Of a stretch of 64,000 bases of DNA, positions 14,579 to 22,514 are shown piece by piece (position 1 is the first letter of the stretch; the number at the start of each line of letters is the position of its first letter). Source of the stretch: an uncultured Eubacterium sp. (GTDB taxonomy: Bacteria; Bacillota; Clostridia; Lachnospirales; Lachnospiraceae); the NCBI GenBank assembly GCA_958446835.1, contig CAUCXT010000006.1, positions 1 through 64,000 of the forward strand, in the 5' to 3' direction. Under the pieces are notes generated by a model. It worked only from the letters and a program-made list of their open reading frames with translations, was not told the DNA's origin and made no database searches. Made by a program: the position numbers and the translations under genes.

Positions 14579-16873
14579 ATGTTGAGAACGAGTTTTGCCG
14601 TTTTATATATAATTTTGACAGCATTACTTATTGGCTTCATTGTCAAGGCGGCAGGGAGCAGAAGTAAGATGGCCAGACCTGTAATTAAGGTGATATTTGC
14701 AGGGGCGATGACGGCACTGTTCTATGCACTTTATCTGTTAGCAGCGGGATATGGAAGGCAGCCGGCGTGCTTTTTGCTGGGAATGTATTATCTGAGTATT
14801 GGCTGGCTGACATACTGGCTTACGGATTATGTGATGGAGTATACCGAGGTCAGGCTGGTTACAAGACTGCCCAGAGTTATTCTGTTTGTTATGATTCTGC
14901 TTGATTCCATAAGTATCCTGGTGAATAATTTTACCGGACATATGTTTTCAATGATACAGTTATATGATGGGAGCAATGGGCAGTACTACTGGACATCGCA
15001 GCCGCATGGCTGGATGAGCATACATCTTGCGCTGTGCTATGTGATGGTCGCACTGACGTTTATCGCACTCATATATAAGACGATTGTGTCACCGAGATTT
15101 TACAGAAAGAAGTATGCGGTGATAGTCATTCTGCTTGCGGTGGCTATTATGGTGAATGCAGGATTTCTGTTCGTCGGGCTTGAGATTGATTTTTCAGTGC
15201 TTTTTTATGCTGTAATGGGTCCCTTGGTAAGATATTTTACTTTTTATTACACCCCAAAAAATCTTGCGCTGAGGACGCAGTCATATGTTATTGAAGAGAT
15301 CGGCAACGGCGTTATATGCTTTGATGTTGATGGAAGCTGTGTGTATGTTAACCTGGCCGCAAAGAAGCTTTTTACAAAGTGGAATGAGGGGGAAGATATT
15401 GACAGGATTGAGAAGCAGTATGTACGTTGGCGTGAGCAGAATCAAGGCAGGGACAGTGCGTACTGGGAGGACGAGCTGACAGTTGGCGGAGTTAAGCGTT
15501 TCTTTGGATTTGAGTATCTCAGCATGTACGATGAAGATGGGGCATCAATCGGCTGTTTTTTCAGAATAGAGGATAAGACGGAGGATATGAAGCGTCTTAG
15601 GGATGAAAAGTACCGTGCGACGCATGACCGGCTTACAGGGTTATATAACAGGGAGGGCTTTTTCGATGAGGCTGAGAGCTTTATCAGGGAGCATGCCGGT
15701 GAGAGCATGTATATGTTTGCATCTAATATCAAGGATTTCAAGCTGGTGAATGAGCTGTTCGGCGATGATAAGGGTGATGAGATACTTGAAAATGAAGCGA
15801 AGCTTCTAAAGGAAAATGGAGCAGGAAATTCTGTTCTGGGTAGGATTGCAGGGGACAGATTCGTACAGATTGTGCTTAAAAAGAATTTTGATGAGAAGCA
15901 TCTGCTTGATAATATAAAAACATTGTGTTCATTGATGGAGGACAGAATATACAAGCTGCATGTGTATGCAGGTGTATATGAGATTAAGGATGTAAATGAG
16001 CCTGTTCAGACGATGTACGATAAAGCGAATATGGCAATTGAGAGAATAAAGGGAGACTATAATCAGGTCATTTCATATTATGATGAGGGCGATATGAAAC
16101 GGCTGATGCATGAAAAGAGTATTGTTGCGGAATTCGATAAGGCATTGGAAAATGGGGAATTCTGTATGTATCTGCAGCCGCAGTTCGACAGCAGAGGTAC
16201 ACTTCTTGGAGCAGAGGCACTTGTAAGGTGGAATCATCCTAAGAGAGGTCTGCTGTATCCGGATTCATTTGTAGGGATACTGGAGAAGACGGGAATAATA
16301 TATAAGCTTGACAATTTTATATGGGAGAAGGCGGCAGAGAAGATTAAGGAATGGAATGCTGCCGGATATGAGGATTACCACATTTCGGTAAATATATCAG
16401 CCAAGGATTTCTATTATCTTGATTTGTATAAGGTGCTTACAGATATCGTCAGAAGGTATGGGATAGCGCCTAAGCACCTTAATCTGGAGATTACGGAGAC
16501 TGTCATAATGTCGGATGTAAAGATGCATATGGAAATTTTAGACAGGCTTCAGAAATTTGGTTTCCAGATAGAGATAGATGATTTCGGAAGCGGATATTCC
16601 TCACTTAATACACTTAAGGATATTAAGGCAGACCTGCTCAAGATAGATATGTTATTTCTTCGTGAGACAGATAATCAGGAGCGGAGCAGGAAAATCCTTA
16701 AATCCATAATAACTATGGCTAAGGCACTCAATATGGATGTCATCACAGAGGGCGTGGAGACAGAAAAGCAGCTGGACTTTCTGTCCGGGATTGGTTGTGA
16801 AATGTTTCAGGGCTTCTATTTTTCAAAGCCGATACCTGTTGATAAGTTTGAGGATAAATATTTTCAAAGCTAA
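14579..16873 (+). CDS. Membrane GGDEF-EAL protein, probable c-di-GMP phosphodiesterase
   Basis: A 764-residue protein from ATG 14579, with GGGGGAC eight bases upstream. The N-terminal half-sensor has about seven TMs (residues 3-220), then a PAS-like region (about 230-335), GGDEF (about 345-500) and EAL (about 510-764). The cyclase signature is degenerate, AGDRF at 424-428 instead of GGDEF, so synthesis is unlikely. The phosphodiesterase residues look intact: EAL (546-548), EITET, DDFGSGYSSL, LLKID and TEGVET. It should break down c-di-GMP at the membrane. The degenerate GGDEF may bind GTP as an allosteric switch, which is inferred. Confidence 0.88.
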   Translation: MLRTSFAVLYIILTALLIGFIVKAAGSRSKMARPVIKVIFAGAMTALFYALYLLAAGYGRQPACFLLGMYYLSIGWLTYWLTDYVMEYTEVRLVTRLPRVILFVMILLDSISILVNNFTGHMFSMIQLYDGSNGQYYWTSQPHGWMSIHLALCYVMVALTFIALIYKTIVSPRFYRKKYAVIVILLAVAIMVNAGFLFVGLEIDFSVLFYAVMGPLVRYFTFYYTPKNLALRTQSYVIEEIGNGVICFDVDGSCVYVNLAAKKLFTKWNEGEDIDRIEKQYVRWREQNQGRDSAYWEDELTVGGVKRFFGFEYLSMYDEDGASIGCFFRIEDKTEDMKRLRDEKYRATHDRLTGLYNREGFFDEAESFIREHAGESMYMFASNIKDFKLVNELFGDDKGDEILENEAKLLKENGAGNSVLGRIAGDRFVQIVLKKNFDEKHLLDNIKTLCSLMEDRIYKLHVYAGVYEIKDVNEPVQTMYDKANMAIERIKGDYNQVISYYDEGDMKRLMHEKSIVAEFDKALENGEFCMYLQPQFDSRGTLLGAEALVRWNHPKRGLLYPDSFVGILEKTGIIYKLDNFIWEKAAEKIKEWNAAGYEDYHISVNISAKDFYYLDLYKVLTDIVRRYGIAPKHLNLEITETVIMSDVKMHMEILDRLQKFGFQIEIDDFGSGYSSLNTLKDIKADLLKIDMLFLRETDNQERSRKILKSIITMAKALNMDVITEGVETEKQLDFLSGIGCEMFQGFYFSKPIPVDKFEDKYFQS

Positions 16874-16905
16874 ATACATAATGTAAAGAAACGGAGGCGG
16901 TATTT

Positions 16906-17196
16906 ATGAAGTGTACGAGGGTTCCTATGGAGGCAGAGGTAACGAAATATGAGCTTGGAAAGGGGTTAGAGGATGGCTTTGAGCTTTTCTCGGATATAGT
17001 CACGAAGGGCTGGATTATCACTGACAAGCTTTTAAAGGTTGTGCGCGATAATGGTTCGATTGTGTGTCCTTATATAAGACACAGAAGAGGAGTGACCTTT
17101 ATTCAGGAGGGGGACTATGTGATTATCGACTCAGACGGAACCAAGCAGGTTGTCGGAGGGGATAAGGTGTTCACAAGGTATAAACCGGTTGAGTAA
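16906..17196 (+). CDS. Small conserved protein, possibly PGDYG-like
   Basis: A 96-residue protein with ACGGAGGCGG before the ATG. It has no signal or membrane segment. The C-terminal part, with EGDYVIIDSDG and VVGGDKVFTRY, resembles the small beta-rich PGDYG-type domain. The role is unknown. It sits 32 nt behind the phosphodiesterase gene and may share its transcript. A strong terminator follows. Confidence 0.65.
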   Translation: MKCTRVPMEAEVTKYELGKGLEDGFELFSDIVTKGWIITDKLLKVVRDNGSIVCPYIRHRRGVTFIQEGDYVIIDSDGTKQVVGGDKVFTRYKPVE

Positions 17197-17204
17197 CATG
17201 TGAT

Positions 17205-17252
17205 AAAAGACCGGCAGCGTCCATGGCGTATATGGGGGCTGCCGGTCTTTTT
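17205..17252 (+). terminator. Strong terminator
   Basis: AAAAGACCGGCAGC (17205-17218) pairs with GCTGCCGGTCTTTT (17238-17251), a 14-bp stem followed by T. Confidence 0.9.
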
Positions 17253-17263
17253 CTGTGTTGCGC

Positions 17264-17572
17264 GGGATTCGGGTGTCAAAACATGCCTGTTTATTCTCTG
17301 AGTGTATAACGTATTATATTTATGCATATCACGACTTTTGTCCGAAGCTTAGATATTCTTAGAACTCTGTTAAGCACCTAGCCAGAACCGGCACGGATGC
17401 CGGTTCAGAAGCAATGCATACAAGGATGTATGCTTTGCTTCGGTGGCGAACGTATAGAATACCTTTATCAGAGTTCTTAGAACATCTTAGTTTCGGACAA
17501 TGGAGCTGATATGCATAAATATAATACGTTATACACAGCTAGGTATGTAGCATGTTTTGATACCCGAATCCC
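17264..17572. repeat. Element B: 309-bp palindromic MITE-like element
   Basis: The outer arms at 17264-17286 and 17550-17572 are inverted with one mismatch in 23 and include TCAAAACATGC. Further in, both arms carry GTGTATAACGTATTATATTT, TATGCATATCA and a TCCGAA...AGAACTCTG stretch, so about 100 bp on each side pair. No transposase is encoded. Partial or short copies occur at 22391-22509, 23728-23789, 58371-58472 and 58574-58683. Confidence 0.8.
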
Positions 17573-17611
17573 TGCCGAATAATTGTACGGCATATAGTAA
17601 AAAATTCTTTC

Positions 17612-17639
17612 TTGACAAAAACTATTCTGTTGATATAAT
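17612..17639 (+). promoter_or_regulatory. Strong promoter of the zinc importer operon
   Basis: Consensus TTGACA (17612-17617), 16-bp spacer, consensus TATAAT (17634-17639). It lies between element B and the partial element A. I see no Zur-like palindrome around it. Confidence 0.8.
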
Positions 17640-17686
17640 AGAAAAGCAATATGAAATTGGTTTTCAAATTCAAATGAAGATATATA

Positions 17687-17766
17687 GGAGTGAGAACGTG
17701 TCCGGAAGGGTACTAGCAAAATTGTACAACGTCCGGCTGTCACACACCGGGTTTCGCAATTACCTA
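17687..17766. repeat. Partial element A (right part only)
   Basis: GGAGTGAGAACGTGTCCGG onward matches 3871-3950 through the terminal TTTCGCAATTA. The left arm is missing. It forms part of the znuA leader. Confidence 0.7.
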
Positions 17767-17796
17767 CTTAATTAATAGAAAGGATATTTTTATAAT

Positions 17797-18930
17797 ATGG
17801 ACGGACTGCGTTTGCGAAAAAGGCTTATACTTATAATATTTGCGCTTGCTGTGGGAATATGTGCTTTTGCCGTCGGATGTTCTAAGGGCAGCAGTGATAA
17901 CAGCGGTGCTGCCGGTGATGAATCCGGGAAAAAATTGAAGATTGTGGCGACATTATTTCCGCAGTATGATTTTGCAAGGCAGATAGCCGGCGATTATGCC
18001 GATGTGACGCTTCTTCTTCCTCCGGGGATGGAGAGCCATTCGTATGATCTGCGTCCGGCGGACATGATTGAGATACGGGAGAGTGATATGTTCATATACA
18101 CAGGAAAGTATATGGAGGTATGGGCTCAGACGATAATAGACAGCCTTGATGACAGCGTTATGGTTGTGGATGTGTCCGATGGTATTACGCTTGAAAAGGA
18201 GGAGGACTATTTCGTGGATGAGCACATTGCTCATGAGCACATTGCTCATGAGCACGGTGCCCATGAGGATACGGATGAGGACGACGAACATGGTGCCCAC
18301 GAGGATACTGATGAGGAGGATGAACACGATTCACACGCGGATGATAATGATGAAAATAGCGACCATTCCCACGCAGGGCACAGCCATTCCGGACATACAC
18401 ATGAGTATGACCCGCATATATGGACTTCTCCGGTATATGCTATGCAGATGGTTGAGAATATAGTTGATGCACTTATGGAGAAGGATCCGCAGCATGCGGA
18501 GGAGTACAGACAGAGAGCAGATGAGTATATAGACAAGCTGGCGGAAGTTGATGCAGCGTTCAGGCAGGTGAGCGAGGAGAGTGCTCACAGGACGATATTT
18601 TTTGGCGGACGCTTTGCGATGACATATTTTGTGAGAGAGTACGATTTTGACTGTGTTTCGGCATATCATGACTGCTCAGCGGAGTCCGAGCCGTCCATAA
18701 GCAGTGTTATGAGGATGATTGATGAGATAAAGGAGAGCGGGGCTAAGGCGGTATACTATGAGGAGCTTGCAGACCCGAAGGTGGCGAGGACGATTGCTGA
18801 GGAGACAGGAGTTAAGCTTCTCCTGTTACATTCAGCACACAATGTCAGCAGACAGGAATATGAGAGTGGTGTGACATACCTTGATATAATGTGGAATAAT
18901 GTGGAGAAGCTTAAGGAGGGACTTAACTGA
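17797..18930 (+). CDS. znuA: Zinc ABC transporter substrate-binding lipoprotein
   Basis: A 377-residue cluster A-I (ZnuA/AdcA) binding protein. The signal peptide ends in lipobox FAVGC with lipidated C28. Zinc ligands include H81 in ESHSYD and H207 in DPHIWTSP. Between them, residues 142-205 form a very His- and acid-rich loop with tandem EHIAHEHIAHEHGAHE and two EHGAHEDTDE units, typical of the zinc-capturing loop but unusually long and repetitive. The ATG follows GAAAGGA. The stop overlaps the next start. Manganese is the main alternative, but the His loop favours zinc. Confidence 0.88.
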   Translation: MDGLRLRKRLILIIFALAVGICAFAVGCSKGSSDNSGAAGDESGKKLKIVATLFPQYDFARQIAGDYADVTLLLPPGMESHSYDLRPADMIEIRESDMFIYTGKYMEVWAQTIIDSLDDSVMVVDVSDGITLEKEEDYFVDEHIAHEHIAHEHGAHEDTDEDDEHGAHEDTDEEDEHDSHADDNDENSDHSHAGHSHSGHTHEYDPHIWTSPVYAMQMVENIVDALMEKDPQHAEEYRQRADEYIDKLAEVDAAFRQVSEESAHRTIFFGGRFAMTYFVREYDFDCVSAYHDCSAESEPSISSVMRMIDEIKESGAKAVYYEELADPKVARTIAEETGVKLLLLHSAHNVSRQEYESGVTYLDIMWNNVEKLKEGLN

Positions 18931-19769
18931 TGGCACAGCTTAGATGTGAAAATATAAGTGTTGGTTATGAGGACGGAATAGTGGTTTCGGATGTGAGCTT
19001 TGAGCTTAACAGAGGTGACTATGTATGTATAGTGGGTGAGAATGGAGCGGGAAAGAGCAGTCTCCTTAAGGGAATACTTGGACTTGCGAGGATACAGGGT
19101 GGAAAGATTGAATATGGCGACGGGATGAGCAGAGCCGATGTAGGATATCTTCCGCAGCAGAAGGATTACCAGAAGAATTTCCCGGCTACGGTGAAGGAGG
19201 TGGTTATGTCCGGCTTCCTGAATAAGATGGGTTTAAGACCTTATTATAACAGGGCGGAGAAGGCCAAGGCTATGGAGATACTGAGTGATTTCGGTATGGC
19301 AGACTATGTGAGGGCTTCCTTCGGAAGTCTTTCGGGAGGACAGAAGCAGAGGGTGCTTCTTGCCAGGGCGATGTGCGCGACGGACAAGCTTCTGCTTCTC
19401 GATGAGCCGACCACAGGGCTTGATCCGGTTGCTACGGAGGAGCTCTATGAGCTGTTAAAGAGACTTAACAGGGAGAAAAAGACCACAATACTTATGGTGT
19501 CGCATGACCTCAACAAGGCCGTGTCCGATGCGGGACTTATTCTCCATGTGAATAAGCGTTCAGGCTGCGGATATTTCGGACCTGCTGATAAGTATTTAGA
19601 CAGCGAGGCGGCAAGGCATTTCCTTGGGCTTGATTATAAAAACAGCGAAGAGACAGACAGCACCGCTAAAGTGCCTGTTGATAGGAATGAAAACCAAGAT
19701 AAGGACATGGATAATAATACGGGTAAGAGTCTTTTGGATAAGGTGAAGAAGGGAGAACGCTATGTTTGA
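18930..19769 (+). CDS. znuC: Zinc ABC transporter ATP-binding protein
   Basis: A 279-residue ATPase with Walker A GENGAGKSS, signature LSGGQKQRVLLARAM and Walker B LLLLDEPTTGLDP. Its ATG shares the A of the upstream TGA, and its end overlaps the permease gene by 8 nt, so the three genes are translationally coupled. A charged 40-residue tail after the ATPase core is rich in Asp, Asn and Lys. Confidence 0.88.
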   Translation: MAQLRCENISVGYEDGIVVSDVSFELNRGDYVCIVGENGAGKSSLLKGILGLARIQGGKIEYGDGMSRADVGYLPQQKDYQKNFPATVKEVVMSGFLNKMGLRPYYNRAEKAKAMEILSDFGMADYVRASFGSLSGGQKQRVLLARAMCATDKLLLLDEPTTGLDPVATEELYELLKRLNREKKTTILMVSHDLNKAVSDAGLILHVNKRSGCGYFGPADKYLDSEAARHFLGLDYKNSEETDSTAKVPVDRNENQDKDMDNNTGKSLLDKVKKGERYV

Positions 19770-20580
19770 TACAGTGAAGCTGTTATTTTCATACGATTTT
19801 ATAGTGAGAGCCATGATTGCAGGCGGACTTGTTGCGCTGTGCTGTGCGCTTCTCGGAGTCAGCCTTGTGCTCAAGAGATTTTCAATGATAGGTGATGGCT
19901 TGTCACATGTAGGCTTCGGAGCTTTGTCTGTTGCTGCGGTTATGAATGTAGCACCTCTTGCAATCGCAGTTCCTGTTGTGATTGTTGCAGCTTTCTTCAT
20001 ATTGAAGCTTGGCAAGGACAGCAAGGTTCAGTCTGATTCGGCAATAGCGCTGGTGTCATCAGTTGCCATAGCGATAGGTGTCACAGTTACATCATTAAGC
20101 GGAGGGCTTAACACGGATGTATACAGCTATATGTTCGGAAGCATACTGGCAATGAGCAGGACTGACGTATATATAAGTGTCATATTGTCGGTGATTGTCC
20201 TGATACTGTTTTTTGTTTTCTATCACAAGATATTTGCAATCACTTTTGACAGTGATTTCGCAAAAGCAACAGGAGTGAGGGCTGAGTTTTACAATATGCT
20301 CATAGCGGTACTCACAGCACTTACAATAGTAGTAGGAATGAGAATAATGGGCACAATGCTTATATCCAGCCTTATTATATTCCCGACACTCTCGGCAGGT
20401 GCAGTTGTGAAGGGCTTCAGAAAGGTTGTTATCATATCCGGTATAGTCTCTGTATTGTGTTTCTTTGTGGGATTATACAGCTCATACAGCTTCAATCTGC
20501 CCGTAGGTGCGAGCATAGTTCTTGCAAATTTCGTTGTTTTTTGTATACTTATGGTAGCAGGAAAGCTTATAAGAAAATAA
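19762..20580 (+). CDS. znuB: Zinc ABC transporter permease
   Basis: A 272-residue ABC-3 family permease with about eight TMs. The conserved stretches GDGLSHVGFG, DSDFAKATGV and GTMLISSLIIFPTLSA match ZnuB/MntB permeases. It overlaps znuC by 8 nt. A polymerase gene begins 24 nt after its stop with no terminator between. Confidence 0.88.
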   Translation: MFDTVKLLFSYDFIVRAMIAGGLVALCCALLGVSLVLKRFSMIGDGLSHVGFGALSVAAVMNVAPLAIAVPVVIVAAFFILKLGKDSKVQSDSAIALVSSVAIAIGVTVTSLSGGLNTDVYSYMFGSILAMSRTDVYISVILSVIVLILFFVFYHKIFAITFDSDFAKATGVRAEFYNMLIAVLTALTIVVGMRIMGTMLISSLIIFPTLSAGAVVKGFRKVVIISGIVSVLCFFVGLYSSYSFNLPVGASIVLANFVVFCILMVAGKLIRK

Positions 20581-20604
20581 GTTTTGCCATGAGGAGGTCT
20601 GATT

Positions 20605-22128
20605 ACGGAACGAATCTATGTTGCAATTGATTTAAAATCCTTTTATGCGTCAGTAGAGTGCAGAGAGCGTGGACTTGACCCACTGACAACGAATCTTGTT
20701 GTGGCTGATGCAGCCAGGACTGAAAAGACAATATGCCTTGCTGTCTCTCCATCCCTGAAGGCCTATGGGATACCGGGGAGAGCAAGGCTTTTTGAGGTTG
20801 TACAGAGGGTACGCGAGGTAAACAGGGACAGGGCGCGCAGGCTGGGAAGCGGCGGACATTTTACAGGTGAATCCGTATTTGCACCGGAGCTTGAAGAAAA
20901 TCCTTGTCTTAAGGTGGGATATATTGCGGCACCTCCGAGGATGGCGTACTATATGGAATACAGCACAAGGATATATCAGATATATCTTAGATACATTGCG
21001 CCGGAGGATATACATGTGTATTCCATTGATGAGGTGATGATTGACATTACCGAATACGTGAGAATGTATAAGTTGACGGCAAGAGAGCTTACAACGAAGC
21101 TGATACATGAGATTAAGTCGGAGACAGGCATAACTGCTACTGCGGGAATAGGGACTAATCTGTATCTGTGCAAGGTCGCGATGGACATAGTTGCCAAGCA
21201 TGCGCATCCCGATGAGGAGGGAGTGCGGATTGCACAGCTTGATGAGCGCAGCTACCGCCGTCTGCTGTGGGGGCATACACCGTTGACGGATTTCTGGCGC
21301 ATCGGGCGCGGCTATACGAAAAAGCTCAATGAATACGGAATGTACACGATGGGTGATGTAGCAAGGTGCTCCATCGGGAAGAAGGATGAGTACTATAATG
21401 AGGATTTGCTCTATAAGCTGTTCGGAGTGAATGCGGAGCTTCTAATAGACCACGCGTGGGGATATGAGCCGTGCACGATGGCGGATATCAAGTCCTACAG
21501 GTCTGAGACGAACAGTGTGAGTGAGGGGCAGGTGCTCTCATGTCCGTACACTGCGGACAAGGCAAGGCTCATTGTCAAGGAAATGACGGATGGGCTGGTG
21601 CTTGGACTTGTTGATAAGCACCTTGTCACGAATCAGCTTGTGCTCACCATCGGCTATGACGTTGAGAACCTCACTAATCCGGAGATTGCCAAAAAATATA
21701 AGGGTGAGATTGTGTTAGACGGCTACGGAAGAAGGATACCAAAGCATGCACACGGAACACAGAATCTTGCACACAGGACTTCTTCAACGAAGCTGATTAT
21801 AGACGCAATGATGGAGCTTTTTGACAGGATAATCAACAGAAATCTTCTTGTGAGGAGAATAAATGTGGTTGCCTGCAAGGTGGTGGATGAGAGTCTTGCG
21901 GATGATGAGCCGGAATTTACACAGCTTGATTTGTTTACCGACTATGAGAAGCTTGAGCGTGAGAAGGAGCATGAGAAGAAGCAGCTTGCCAAGGAGCGTC
22001 AGATGCAGCAGGCGGTACTCGACATCAAGAAGAAATTCGGCAAAAATGCCATATTAAAGGGCATGAACCTTGAGGATGGCGCGACGGCGATATCGCGCAA
22101 TGGTCAGATAGGAGGTCACAGGGCATGA
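20605..22128 (+). CDS. Y-family DNA polymerase (UmuC/DinB-like) with a probable ACG start
   Basis: A 507-residue translesion polymerase if started at ACG 20605. The in-frame upstream stop is TGA at 20590. No ATG, GTG or TTG lies before the catalytic AIDLKSFYASVEC segment (residues 7-19), and the first conventional start (GTG 20701) would remove it. AGGAGG (20592-20597) sits seven bases before ACG; ATT 20602 and CTG 20599 are less well spaced. Further motifs: VYSIDEVMID with the catalytic acidic pair, TATAGIGTNLYLCKVAMD, and a little-finger domain. The C-terminal 40 residues are a charged coiled coil. Sequence error at the start codon is the main alternative. Confidence 0.85.
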   Translation, partial: TERIYVAIDLKSFYASVECRERGLDPLTTNLVVADAARTEKTICLAVSPSLKAYGIPGRARLFEVVQRVREVNRDRARRLGSGGHFTGESVFAPELEENPCLKVGYIAAPPRMAYYMEYSTRIYQIYLRYIAPEDIHVYSIDEVMIDITEYVRMYKLTARELTTKLIHEIKSETGITATAGIGTNLYLCKVAMDIVAKHAHPDEEGVRIAQLDERSYRRLLWGHTPLTDFWRIGRGYTKKLNEYGMYTMGDVARCSIGKKDEYYNEDLLYKLFGVNAELLIDHAWGYEPCTMADIKSYRSETNSVSEGQVLSCPYTADKARLIVKEMTDGLVLGLVDKHLVTNQLVLTIGYDVENLTNPEIAKKYKGEIVLDGYGRRIPKHAHGTQNLAHRTSSTKLIIDAMMELFDRIINRNLLVRRINVVACKVVDESLADDEPEFTQLDLFTDYEKLEREKEHEKKQLAKERQMQQAVLDIKKKFGKNAILKGMNLEDGATAISRNGQIGGHRA

Positions 22129-22382
22129 ATGAGGGCAGCTTTCAGGGGAAAATAAGTGAGGAATTCTATAAGAATGCGGCAGGCAGCAGCAGATATGACG
22201 ATATAATAGATATGCCACATCATGTGTCAAGGGACAGACCTCACATGCCGATAGCGGACAGAGCCGCCCAGTTCGCTCCGTTCGCGGCGCTGACCGGGCA
22301 TGATGCTGAGGTTAAGAAAACACAGGAGAGGGTGAAGCTTGCAATCGATAATGAGATAGAGCATGAGAGAAGCACCGAATAG
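22125..22382 (+). CDS. YolD-like protein coupled to the polymerase
   Basis: An 85-residue protein overlapping the polymerase stop by four bases (ATGA). It carries RDRPHMPIADRAAQFAPFAAL, the conserved core of YolD-like proteins, which occur beside Y-family polymerases in Firmicutes. Its function is not settled; a regulatory or recruitment role in mutagenic repair is inferred from synteny. Confidence 0.75.
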   Translation: MNEGSFQGKISEEFYKNAAGSSRYDDIIDMPHHVSRDRPHMPIADRAAQFAPFAALTGHDAEVKKTQERVKLAIDNEIEHERSTE

Positions 22383-22390
22383 ATAACAGT

Positions 22391-22509
22391 GTGTCAAAAC
22401 ATGCCAATCTAATTTGTGAGTGTATAACGTATTATATTTATGCATATCAGCTCCATTGTACGAAGCAAGATATTCTAAGAACTCTGATAAAGGTGTTCTA
22501 TACGTTCGC
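22391..22509. repeat. Truncated element B copy
   Basis: Starts with GTGTCAAAACATGCC and carries GAGTGTATAACGTATTATAT as at 17272-17326, then a TCTAAGAACTCTGATAAAGG stretch matching the inverted arm at 17440-17478. It stops at the end of the convergent gene. Confidence 0.7.
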
Positions 22510-22514
22510 GTAAT

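Noticed and set aside
17557..17775. 72-codon frame before znuA sharing SGRVL(A/V)KL and FRNYL with the permease upstream extension
   Set aside because: The similarity is due to the element A repeat, and the frame spans the znuA promoter.
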